Of a DNA stretch of 64,000 nt, positions 53,533 to 61,644 are shown in pieces. The translations under genes were made by a program, and so were the position numbers. The stretch spans positions 124,001 to 188,000 of the forward strand of contig NZ_JAQNDO010000001.1 in NCBI RefSeq assembly GCF_028369105.1, in the 5' to 3' direction. The stretch comes from Polyangium mundeleinium. GTDB lineage: Bacteria; Myxococcota_A; Polyangia; Polyangiales; Polyangiaceae. A model generated the notes under the pieces. That model was given only the letters and a program-made list of their open reading frames with translations. It ran no database searches and had not been told where the DNA came from. Position 1 is the first letter of the stretch. Each line of letters starts with the position of its first letter.

Positions 53533-55254
53533 TCAGCGCTCCTCGAACGACGCCACGACCTTCTCCTCGATCGCCTTCCACCCCTCGGGCCGCCGGCCCT
53601 TGCGCGCGTACCCGCGCACGATGAGCTCGCGTGAGCCCACGACGACGAAGTACGTGCGCAGCGTGAACGACTCGCCGCCGATCGGCATCTCGTGCTCGAC
53701 GAGCACCGCCTTTCGCGCGCCCACGTCCTCGATCCGCGCCTTGTCGAGCCGCACGGCCTTGTCGGGCGCCGTCTTGTCCGCCGCGACGCGCATCTCCTCG
53801 ACGAACGCGTCGAGCTGCTCGGCGAGCGGCGCCGGCTCCAGATCCACGGCGATGATCTCGACGAGCACGGGAGACGCGTCGATGTCGCCGAACGTGAGCA
53901 CCTGAAGGCCGTCGCGGTCCTCTTTGCCGGCCATCTTCGCGAGCGGCGCGGGCATCTCCACGGACAAACCCAGGCCCGGCAGCGTCGTGCGGGTCATCGC
54001 GGGCGGCTTCTTCATCGCCCACGGTCCGCCGAGCGCCACGCCCGCGCCGATCGAGACGAGCATCGCCGCGCCCACGATCATCGAGGCGAGCGAGAGCAAC
54101 GGGCGCGGGCCGGGCTCCACGTCGCCCTCGTCGATGCGCTCCTCGACGGGCTTGAGCCCGCGGCCGAGGAGCAGCGCCGTCGCCAGAAAGCCCACGATGC
54201 CGCCCCCGAAATGCGCGAGGTAATCCACGCCGGGGAAGAAGCTGATGAGGATGTTCGGCACGAGCGGCCGCCACGCGCCTTGCTTGAGCCGCGTGATGAA
54301 GAGCGGCGGCAAGATACCGCGCGGGAAGAGGACGATCGCGAGCACCGCCGTCATGAGGCCCCAGATCGCGCCCGACGCGCCGACGCTCCACTGCCCGCTG
54401 CCGAGCAGCGTCGTGGCGAGTGCGCCGCCGAGACCGGAGAGGCCGTAGAGCACGAGGAAACGCCGCGAACCGAGGATCGGCTCGAGCATCACGCCGAGGC
54501 TCCAGAGCGCGACCATGTTCATCACGAAATGCATCGGGCTCGCGTGGAGGAACGCCGAGGCGAAGATGCGCCACACATCGCCGCTCTTCACCGCGTGCCC
54601 GCTCGTCGCGCCGAGGGCCACGAGCGCCTGCGTGGTGCCCATGCTCTGCCGCCAGATCAACGTGAGCACGCCGAGCACCGCGCAGAGCGCGATGATCCCG
54701 ACCGTCACGGGCGTCCCTCCGCGCAGCCGCGAGACCGCGCGCTGGTCCCGCCGCGCCAGGTTTCGCCCTTTCACGAGCGCCTCCTCGATCCGCTCGGGCG
54801 TCGGCGGCTCGGTCGCGCGGATCTGCTCGCTCGCGTGTTCGAGCAGCGCGAGCTTGGGCCCGGCCACGTGCGCGTACCGGCTCGCGTCGTCCACGTGGTG
54901 AAAGCCGAGTTTGGTCGCCGCTGCGTCGCTCGTCGACGCGCGACGCAGCGCGTTCACGATCTCGGGACCTCCACCGACCGCGACGACGTGCGTCGGCACC
55001 GGCGCTTGATGCGTCGAGCTCACGATTTGCGCGAGCAGCTTCGGCAGCCGGTCCATCGCGTCGCGATCCCGCGTGGGCAGGAGGAGGAGCTGCGGCGGCG
55101 CGCTCGTCGTCACCACGTGGGACACGACGGGGCCGTGCTGGACGAGGCAGCTCTCCGGATCTTCTGCGAAGATCGCGCCGAGGAGCCTGTCCCTTCGCAC
55201 GACGCTCGGGTCCGTCGCGAGCTCCACCTCCTCGATCCTCTCCTCGGGCATCAT
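53533..55254 (-). CDS. Rhomboid family intramembrane serine protease with extra domains
   Basis: A 573-residue protein from ATG 55254 with GGCGAGGAGC upstream. Residues 1-180 form a soluble N-terminal domain unknown to me. Residues about 182-385 are the rhomboid core: HFVMNM with the HxxxN motif at 242-246, catalytic Ser294 in GASGAIWG and catalytic His348 in DYLAHFGGG, so the dyad is intact. Residues about 395-570 form a second soluble domain, beta-rich and PsbP-like in appearance (LSVEMPAPLAKMAGK, ALVEHEMPIGGESF-type). It cleaves membrane-spanning substrates, unidentified. Confidence 0.88.
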   Translation of the reverse strand: MMPEERIEEVELATDPSVVRRDRLLGAIFAEDPESCLVQHGPVVSHVVTTSAPPQLLLLPTRDRDAMDRLPKLLAQIVSSTHQAPVPTHVVAVGGGPEIVNALRRASTSDAAATKLGFHHVDDASRYAHVAGPKLALLEHASEQIRATEPPTPERIEEALVKGRNLARRDQRAVSRLRGGTPVTVGIIALCAVLGVLTLIWRQSMGTTQALVALGATSGHAVKSGDVWRIFASAFLHASPMHFVMNMVALWSLGVMLEPILGSRRFLVLYGLSGLGGALATTLLGSGQWSVGASGAIWGLMTAVLAIVLFPRGILPPLFITRLKQGAWRPLVPNILISFFPGVDYLAHFGGGIVGFLATALLLGRGLKPVEERIDEGDVEPGPRPLLSLASMIVGAAMLVSIGAGVALGGPWAMKKPPAMTRTTLPGLGLSVEMPAPLAKMAGKEDRDGLQVLTFGDIDASPVLVEIIAVDLEPAPLAEQLDAFVEEMRVAADKTAPDKAVRLDKARIEDVGARKAVLVEHEMPIGGESFTLRTYFVVVGSRELIVRGYARKGRRPEGWKAIEEKVVASFEER

Positions 55255-55366
55255 GCGCCGCTCCTCGCCTCGCGTCGTTTCGTGGTGTCGGGGACGGCGC
55301 AGAGTTGCAGGCGTTTCGCTGCGCTGCAACGTGGCTTTACGCGTGCGGTCTTGGCGAAGGCTCGGG

Positions 55367-55372
55367 TAGGAT
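55367..55372 (+). promoter_or_regulatory. -10 box of a probably leaderless transporter transcript
   Basis: TAGGAT lies 9 nt before the ATG at 55382, with no Shine-Dalgarno between. The same box and spacing class occurs before four other genes in the window. Confidence 0.45.
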
Positions 55373-55381
55373 GGGTGCGTC

Positions 55382-56827
55382 ATGCCCGACTGGCTCAAGA
55401 ACCTTCTGCCGATCGTGCTCCTGCTCGCGGCGATCGCCGTTGTCGTCAGCCGCCTGCCCAAGATCGATGTCGGCCACTCCGAAGCCTTCAAACGCAGGCG
55501 TTTCTTGAACTGGTTCCCCCTCGGGCTCACGTACGCGCTGCTCTACTTCGGTCGCTACAACCTCTCGGCGAACGCGTCGCTGATGGAGAAGATCGGGCTC
55601 CTGACGAAGCAGGAGTACGGCGACATCGACGGCGTGGGCTCCATCCTTTACGGCGTGGCCTTCCTTCTCAACGGCCCGCTCACGGATCGATGGGGCGGCC
55701 GCGCGACGATCCTCATCGCGGCCGGCGGCTCGGCGCTCATGAACGCGCTCCTCGGCGTGATCACCATGCGGGCGCAGGCGGGCCAGATGGAGCATGGGTC
55801 CGTCGTCACCGCGATGACCGTGCTCTTCGCGGGGAACATGTATTTCCAGAGCTTCGGCGCCGTCTCGATCGTCAAGGTCAATGCGCCCTGGTTCCACGTG
55901 CGCGAGCGCGGCGTGCTCGGCGGCGTCTTCGGCATCCTGATCTCGCTCGGCCTCTACTTCGCCTACGACTGGAGCCGCTTCATCGCGAAGGCCATGGGCA
56001 TGACCGCGGCGTTCATGATCCCGGCGGCCCTGCTCGTCGGATTCTTGATTCTCGACGCTTTCATGATCCGCGATACGCCCGGACAAGCGGGTTTTGCCGA
56101 TTTCGACACGGCCGACGCGTCGAGCGGCGACACGGGCGAGCAGGTCGGGCTCGCCGAGGTCGCGCGGAAGATGTTTTCCCAGAAGGTCATCTGGATCATC
56201 ATCGCGATCGAGTTTTGCAGCGGCTTCCTCCGGAACGCCGTCATGAAATGGTACCTCGTCTTCGCCGACAAGACGGGACTCAAGGACGGGTTCGTTTCGG
56301 AGAACTGGGGCGTCTTGCTCTGCGTGGCCGGGATCCTCGGCGGCATCTTCGCGGGCCTCATCTCCGATCACGTCTTCGACTCGCGGCGCGGCCCGGTCGC
56401 GTCGGTCCTTTATGCGGGCCTGCTCGGGGGCACGGCCGTCGCGATCTTCGTGCTCGGCAGCCCCATCACGGGCTGGGCTGTGGTGTTCATGTCGCTCTGC
56501 GTGATCGGCGTGCACGGCATGCTCTCCGGCACCGCGAGTATGGACTTCGGCGGCAAAAAGAACGCGGGCGTGGCGACGGGTATCATCGACGGATTCGTGT
56601 ATCTCGGCACGGGCTTCCAGTCGCTCCTTTATGCCCGCATCCTGCCTTCGGGCGACGCCGCGAAGGATCCGGCGAACTGGAAGCAATGGCCGCTCGCCAT
56701 GCTCCCGGTCGCCGCCGTGGGCCTCCTTCTCGCCACGCGCGTGTGGAACGCCAAGCCCAAGGCCGCCGCGGCGCCTGGGGCCGCCTCGAAAAAATCCGAG
56801 TCCAAGCCGGAAACCGCGGTGGCTTGA
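55382..56827 (+). CDS. MFS transporter, organophosphate:phosphate antiporter-like
   Basis: Inner-membrane transporter of 481 residues with about 12 hydrophobic helices. The first loop pattern LTYALLYFGRYNLSANASLMEKIGL with the GRYNLS block resembles GlpT/UhpT-type antiporters, as does GAVSIVKVNAPWFHVRERG. An extra N-terminal helix (LPIVLLLAAIAVVV) precedes. The C-terminus is a short Ala/Lys tail. Glycerol-3-phosphate or hexose-phosphate exchange is possible, but substrate-determining residues were not compared. Confidence 0.85.
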   Translation: MPDWLKNLLPIVLLLAAIAVVVSRLPKIDVGHSEAFKRRRFLNWFPLGLTYALLYFGRYNLSANASLMEKIGLLTKQEYGDIDGVGSILYGVAFLLNGPLTDRWGGRATILIAAGGSALMNALLGVITMRAQAGQMEHGSVVTAMTVLFAGNMYFQSFGAVSIVKVNAPWFHVRERGVLGGVFGILISLGLYFAYDWSRFIAKAMGMTAAFMIPAALLVGFLILDAFMIRDTPGQAGFADFDTADASSGDTGEQVGLAEVARKMFSQKVIWIIIAIEFCSGFLRNAVMKWYLVFADKTGLKDGFVSENWGVLLCVAGILGGIFAGLISDHVFDSRRGPVASVLYAGLLGGTAVAIFVLGSPITGWAVVFMSLCVIGVHGMLSGTASMDFGGKKNAGVATGIIDGFVYLGTGFQSLLYARILPSGDAAKDPANWKQWPLAMLPVAAVGLLLATRVWNAKPKAAAAPGAASKKSESKPETAVA

Positions 56828-56982
56828 GCGGATCGTGAGCGGCAAGGCATACGTGGGGCCGTCGCTACGGCCGGTGGACGGGTAGACACGGCCCCCCGGG
56901 GCGGGATCCTGCGAGCACCGCCATTTCCCTGAAAACGAGGCCCGGCACGGATCCTGATGGTACCGTGCCCGGAGGCTTCGTC

Positions 56983-58083
56983 ATGCGTCTCGGTTCCGCT
57001 CTCGCTGCTCTTCTGCTCGTCGTGTCCGCCGTCGGTTGCTCGAAGCGCGAGGCCCTCGTCAAAATCCCCAGCGTCGAGCCCTCCGCCGTCGTGTCGCCCG
57101 CGCCCGCGCCCTCGGCGCCCGCGACCGACAAAGCCCCCGGGATGGCGGGCGAGATCGATCCCAGCCTCTTTGCGCACGTCCTCGTCGAGCATGGGAAGAC
57201 GTACGTCGTCCTCGACGCCAGCCCGGACGTCGATCGCTGGGCCCAGGGCGCGCCGACCCTCGTCTCCGACGAATCACCCGTCGTCACGCGTCGCGAAATC
57301 GTGCCCACTGCGCTCCCGGCGTCGCTCGTTCGGCGTATGGGTGCACCCGTTCGTCTGTATGGGCCCCAGGGCGCCGTGTGCGAGGGCAAGCTCGGCCCGA
57401 TCAGCCTGATCAGCCGGGTGGAGCCGGAGTACAATGTTCGTCAGCAATGGAAGGGCGAGGATTACGACGGGACGCCGATCCCGCCCGCGAATGCCGAGCA
57501 GATTGCCGAGGAGGCGTGGAGCATGGCCGAGGGCGGCCGTTCGCTCGTCGCGGAGCTCGGCGACGTGCAGGGCGATTGCAAGGACGCGATGTTCGCGCGC
57601 GACCGTGATCTCCCCCAGGCGCACCCGTTCACGGTGAAGGACGCGCCGGTCGCGCTCGCGACGCGCGCCGCCGCCGAGATGCGAAACCTCGCGGGGTATG
57701 CCGAGATCGACGAGAGTTACCAGGGCTCGGGCATCCAGACGCCCGACGTCCCCTGGGAGCAGCACAACGGCGCGACCCCCACCGTAAAGGTGTTTTCGGG
57801 CGAGGGCGCGACGTACGTGTGGCTCGACGCCGATGCCGGCGAAATTTGCAGCGAGTTTCGCGGGAAACTCACGGCGCTCTGGAAGCTCGAAGGCGGGTCC
57901 GCCAAGGACGCCCGATTCGTGAAGCTGTACGAGGGCGCGGACGACTTCCTCCCGAGCACCCTCGTCCACCTCGATCGGGACGGGTCGCCCTCCTTGCTCG
58001 GCTACCAATCGGTCCTTCGCAAGGGCCCGAGCGGCTTCGCGGTCCGCAGCGTCTCGGTCCCCTACTTCCTCTGCCCCTGCTGA
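56983..58083 (+). CDS. Lipoprotein, unknown function
   Basis: A 366-residue protein from ATG 56983 behind GGAGG. Signal and lipobox are clear (LLLVVSAVGCSKRE). A Pro/Ala/Ser-rich linker (about 35-60) leads to a two-part beta-rich domain with a few conserved-looking cysteines (GAVCEGKLGP, GDCKDAMF, GEICSEF, YFLCPC at the very end). I do not recognise it. It is flanked by transport and outer-membrane genes; envelope placement is the only safe statement. The in-frame ATG 18 nt upstream is behind no ribosome site. Confidence 0.75.
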   Translation: MRLGSALAALLLVVSAVGCSKREALVKIPSVEPSAVVSPAPAPSAPATDKAPGMAGEIDPSLFAHVLVEHGKTYVVLDASPDVDRWAQGAPTLVSDESPVVTRREIVPTALPASLVRRMGAPVRLYGPQGAVCEGKLGPISLISRVEPEYNVRQQWKGEDYDGTPIPPANAEQIAEEAWSMAEGGRSLVAELGDVQGDCKDAMFARDRDLPQAHPFTVKDAPVALATRAAAEMRNLAGYAEIDESYQGSGIQTPDVPWEQHNGATPTVKVFSGEGATYVWLDADAGEICSEFRGKLTALWKLEGGSAKDARFVKLYEGADDFLPSTLVHLDRDGSPSLLGYQSVLRKGPSGFAVRSVSVPYFLCPC

Positions 58084-58371
58084 CGTTCGGCGAGCCTGCC
58101 CACGCCCTCGCTCCCGGCTCGTCAGCATCGCGACGGCCCCCCTCGTCAAGACCGTAACGATCCCCCGCCCCCGCTCCCGACCGCGGCGCTGTTTTCGCGG
58201 CAAAATGCGTGGATCGCGGCTCCTTCGGCTTCGGTACGGTTCCTGCCTTGGTTCCGTCGGTCCTCCTCCCCCCGTCATTGACGCCGGGGGCCAGGTGTGA
58301 GACGCAACCGAGTCCCTCGGGGCGTCGGCACCGGCGGCGAGGGCGCTCGGTAGATCGTGGAGAAGCACGGC

Positions 58372-59796
58372 ATGAAGCATCGTCTCGGGATCGTCTTTGC
58401 CCTCGGCGTGGGGCTCTTCGGGCAGGCTTCGGCGCTGGCGCAGCCGGCACCGGCCGCAGGCGCGGATCAGGCCGACGCGCCCGCGCCGCCTCCCTCCCCG
58501 AACCCGGATGCGCCGCCGCCTCCGCCTCCTCCGGGGGACCCGGCCGGGACGCCCGAGCCGCCGCCGCCCGTCGCGCTCCCGCCTTATCTCACCGGCAACA
58601 CCACGACGCCGCTCAACCCGCCGCCGCCTCCGCCGCCGGCCCCGGGTCAGGCGACCACGCTCACGCCCCCGGGGCCCGGCGCGGATGCGGGCGTAACGCC
58701 CAAGACGGCCCCGGCGCGCGTGCGGTGGCGCGGCACGAACTTCAACTTTGGTACGAACGCGACGACCACGGCGCTCGGGCTCGGTCGTGACAACATCGGC
58801 AGCGAGGGCGAGCAGGTCTCGATGGGCTTCGGCCTCGTGCTGAACTACTTCGTCCTCGAGCCGAAGCTGCCCGACGGCAAGCCGCGCGGGTATTCGTTCC
58901 GCGTGCAGACGGCGCCCGGCTTCGACGTCGAGCTGACGAACAGCGATTTCACCTCGACGAAGCGCGAGCCGCTCTTCCGCGATCTACCCATTCAGGGCAT
59001 TTTTTCGAAGCCGCTCTGGAAGAGCGCGAACGAGGAATGGGGGCTCAGCATGGCGGCGAACGGCACCGTCCTTTTGCCGACGTCGAAGCTCTCGTACGAT
59101 CGTGGGGTCTACGTGACGACCTCGCCGCGCGTGTCGCTCTTCGGGCAGATTCCGCTGCGGGGCAAGGACGCGGAGTTCTTGAAGAATTTCCTCGTCGGTG
59201 CGAGCGTGCGCTGGGACCACCAGTTCACGCGGGCGACGGTCCCGACGAACCCGGACATCCAGCGGCCGCGGCAGACGCTCCAGGGGACCGTGTCGATGTC
59301 GGACCAGCTCACGGGCGGCTCGATCGACACGAACAGCTTGCGCACCGGCGCGTTCCTCTTCTTCGACGAGAAGCTCTTCGACCACACGCTCTGGATTTTC
59401 GTGAGCGGCGGCCTCCAGTATTCGTTCCTCAACCAGCCCCAGGTGAGCGAGTGCGTGAGGATCTCGACGGGGTGCGCCGACCCGGCCCGCGTCGAGAACC
59501 CCACGACGACGCGGTACACGACGAGCTTTGGCGTTGGCGTGAGCTACTTCCCCGCCGCGGAGTGGGGTTTTTCGATCGATTACGGCAACGCCAGTACGCA
59601 GATTGGCCTCAACGGCAAGCGGCGCAATCCCTTGTATGGCCCCGACGCCACGCTCAGCGCGAGCCTCATTCTCTCGCTCGACGCCATTTACGAGCGCTTG
59701 ACCGGTCCGGCGCGCGACGAGCCGTTCATCGTCTTCGGCAGCAACAAGAACACCCGCAGCGTGCCGCAGTCGGCCCGGCGCGAAGTCCTGTTTTAG
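58372..59796 (+). CDS. Outer-membrane beta-barrel-like protein with Pro-rich N-terminus
   Basis: A 474-residue protein from ATG 58372 with GGAGAAGC in front. The signal is MKHRLGIVFALGVGLFGQASALA-Q. Residues 25-115 are extremely Pro/Ala-rich (PPPPPPPGDPAG, PPPPPPPAPGQ), a probable periplasmic spacer. The rest has alternating hydrophobic strands and turns typical of a beta-barrel (MGFGLVLNYFVLEPKLP, FVSGGLQYSFL, FGVGVSYFPAAEWGFSIDYG) and ends in an aromatic residue (REVLF). It is not one of the named porin families that I know. An in-frame GTG 15 nt upstream is the alternative start. Confidence 0.75.
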   Translation: MKHRLGIVFALGVGLFGQASALAQPAPAAGADQADAPAPPPSPNPDAPPPPPPPGDPAGTPEPPPPVALPPYLTGNTTTPLNPPPPPPPAPGQATTLTPPGPGADAGVTPKTAPARVRWRGTNFNFGTNATTTALGLGRDNIGSEGEQVSMGFGLVLNYFVLEPKLPDGKPRGYSFRVQTAPGFDVELTNSDFTSTKREPLFRDLPIQGIFSKPLWKSANEEWGLSMAANGTVLLPTSKLSYDRGVYVTTSPRVSLFGQIPLRGKDAEFLKNFLVGASVRWDHQFTRATVPTNPDIQRPRQTLQGTVSMSDQLTGGSIDTNSLRTGAFLFFDEKLFDHTLWIFVSGGLQYSFLNQPQVSECVRISTGCADPARVENPTTTRYTTSFGVGVSYFPAAEWGFSIDYGNASTQIGLNGKRRNPLYGPDATLSASLILSLDAIYERLTGPARDEPFIVFGSNKNTRSVPQSARREVLF

Positions 59797-59847
59797 TCCT
59801 GCGGTTTCTTGGCCCGTCCCCCGGCCCTCTGGCATGGGGGACGTGTC

Positions 59848-61263
59848 GTGACCGCCGCGCTCGCTGCCCAACCGACCCCCACGCCCCCGCCCTCCGCCGT
59901 TCCGTCCTCGCGCCGGAAGCAGCGCGCGAGCCGGCGGCTGCCCTGCAAGCTCGGCCCGTACACGCTCTTCGAGCGGATCGGCTACGGCGGCATGGCGAAC
60001 GTGTATCTCGCCCGCCGCAAGACCGAGCTTGGTGGGCATCGCCTCTGCGTCATCAAGGAGGTCCTGCCCGAGCTCGCGCACGACGCGCGCATGGCGGAGA
60101 TGCTCGCCGAGGAGGCCCGAATCACGAGCCTGCTCCGCCACAAAAACGTCGTCGAGGTTTACGATCTCGGGCGTGACGGCGAGAGCCTCTACCTCGCGAT
60201 GGAGTACGTCGAGGGGTTCGATCTGCGCGAGCTTTTGCGCCGCGCTGCTGCGGCGAAGGTGCCCTTTCCGGTCGCGTATTCGCTCCTGCTCGTGGGCGAC
60301 GTCCTGCGTGGCCTCGATTCCGCGCATCGATGGAAGGACGAGGCCGGCGCGCCGCTCGGAATCGTGCACCGCGACGTTTCGCCGGCGAACGTGCTCGTGA
60401 GCTTCGACGGGGAGGTCAAGCTCTGCGATTTCGGGATCGCGCAGGCAGGCACGGTGAGCGGCGTGGATACGGCGTTCCAGGGCAAAGCCGGCTACATGAG
60501 CCCGGAGCAGGCGCGGGGTGAGGAGCTCACCGCGACCTCGGACGTCTTCGCGGTCGGGATCATTCTGTGGGAGCTGCTCGCGGGGAAGCGTCTTTACAAG
60601 GCGCAGCCCGGGGAGACGCTGCTTCAAGCTTCGCGCAGGGCGGAGATCCCGGAGCTCCCGAGCCGAGGTTTGCCAGAGGAGGACGAACTCTTCGGCATCG
60701 TGCGGCGTGCGCTCGCCACGGAGACGGACGAGCGATATCCCACGGCCGCGGCGATGCTGTGCGACCTCGAAGCGTACGCCGCGAAGACGCGGATGCTGGC
60801 GAGCTCGAACCAGTTCGGGGCGTGGCTCACGCAGCATTTCGGCAAGGAAGTGATCTCCGAGCGGCGGGCGCGGCAGCGCGCGATCGAGGCGATCGAGCGC
60901 GGCCCGGTCGCGGTGATCACGCCGATTGGCAAGCGCGCGCGGCCCGCGAACGGCAATGCGGCCGAGAAAAACGCGAACCACACGCCGACGCCGCCCACGC
61001 AGCGCGTGGTGCCGCGAAAGGAATCGATCGTGGACGCCCCGCCGAGCGGCGTGCGGCAGACGAGGCCGCTCGATCCGGCGGAGCGGGAAAAGCGGCTCGC
61101 GAAGAAGCGGCGCAAGGCGTTGAAAGCGCAGGGGCAAAGCAACGGGCCGGTGAAGGTTGCGCCGCGCGAGGCGTCGGAGGGCGGTTATGCGGGCGCGATC
61201 TTGTTGCTCGCGGCGGCGATGGTGGCCGGGCTCGTGATGCTCCAGCTCACCTCGGGCGGCTGA
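59848..61263 (+). CDS. Serine/threonine protein kinase with C-terminal membrane anchor
   Basis: Eukaryotic-like kinase of 471 residues. The glycine-rich loop is ERIGYGGMANVYLA, the ATP Lys is about K70 (VIKEV), the catalytic loop is HRDVSPANV (H174-D176) and the Mg loop is DFG (about 194-196), so it should be active. The kinase domain ends near residue 315. A basic, disordered region (LAKKRRKALKAQG) precedes a single C-terminal membrane helix (AILLLAAAMVAGLVMLQL) with only five residues after it. Thus the kinase faces the cytoplasm as a tail-anchored protein. The GTG at 59848 follows a GGGGG; substrates unknown. Confidence 0.9.
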   Translation: MTAALAAQPTPTPPPSAVPSSRRKQRASRRLPCKLGPYTLFERIGYGGMANVYLARRKTELGGHRLCVIKEVLPELAHDARMAEMLAEEARITSLLRHKNVVEVYDLGRDGESLYLAMEYVEGFDLRELLRRAAAAKVPFPVAYSLLLVGDVLRGLDSAHRWKDEAGAPLGIVHRDVSPANVLVSFDGEVKLCDFGIAQAGTVSGVDTAFQGKAGYMSPEQARGEELTATSDVFAVGIILWELLAGKRLYKAQPGETLLQASRRAEIPELPSRGLPEEDELFGIVRRALATETDERYPTAAAMLCDLEAYAAKTRMLASSNQFGAWLTQHFGKEVISERRARQRAIEAIERGPVAVITPIGKRARPANGNAAEKNANHTPTPPTQRVVPRKESIVDAPPSGVRQTRPLDPAEREKRLAKKRRKALKAQGQSNGPVKVAPREASEGGYAGAILLLAAAMVAGLVMLQLTSGG

Positions 61264-61269
61264 CGCGGA

Positions 61270-61644
61270 TCACTCGTCGTCGGGGAACAGGTCGCGGGCC
61301 CAGTTGCCGAGGGGATCCGGCCTTCCGAGCACGCCGCGCTTGCTCAAGTGGAGGTCCGTGTCGCTGAGCTCGCGGGGGACGGCGATGCAATCGCCAGCCC
61401 GGGCGTGCACTGCCGCGACACGGCTGCTTTCGCAGAAATAGACGCGCTCCTGGCATTGGCCGCAAAAGCGCACCGATGGGTCCTCCGTCGGGGCGAGCGT
61501 CTCCCAGCGCGCGGGGCATACGAAGCTGAATCGGACGCGCGGCCGCTCGGCGCGGGCGTCGTTATCACGATCCGCGCGTGGACGGGCCCGCGCGCCCTCC
61601 TGGGTGCACGACCTCCGAAAACCTGATACCTCTCCGGCATCCAT
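61270..61644 (-). CDS. Small Cys-rich (zinc-ribbon-like) protein
   Basis: A 124-residue reading. The core FSFVCPARWETL, then VRFCGQCQERVYFCESSRVAA with a later AGDCIAVP, has six regular cysteines and looks like a real metal-binding module found in myxobacterial small proteins. The first 35 residues are Arg/Ala-rich and may not be translated, but no in-frame alternative start was found. The ATG at 61644 overlaps the divergent priA ATG within CATG, an unusual arrangement. Function unknown. Confidence 0.6.
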   Translation of the reverse strand: MDAGEVSGFRRSCTQEGARARPRADRDNDARAERPRVRFSFVCPARWETLAPTEDPSVRFCGQCQERVYFCESSRVAAVHARAGDCIAVPRELSDTDLHLSKRGVLGRPDPLGNWARDLFPDDE

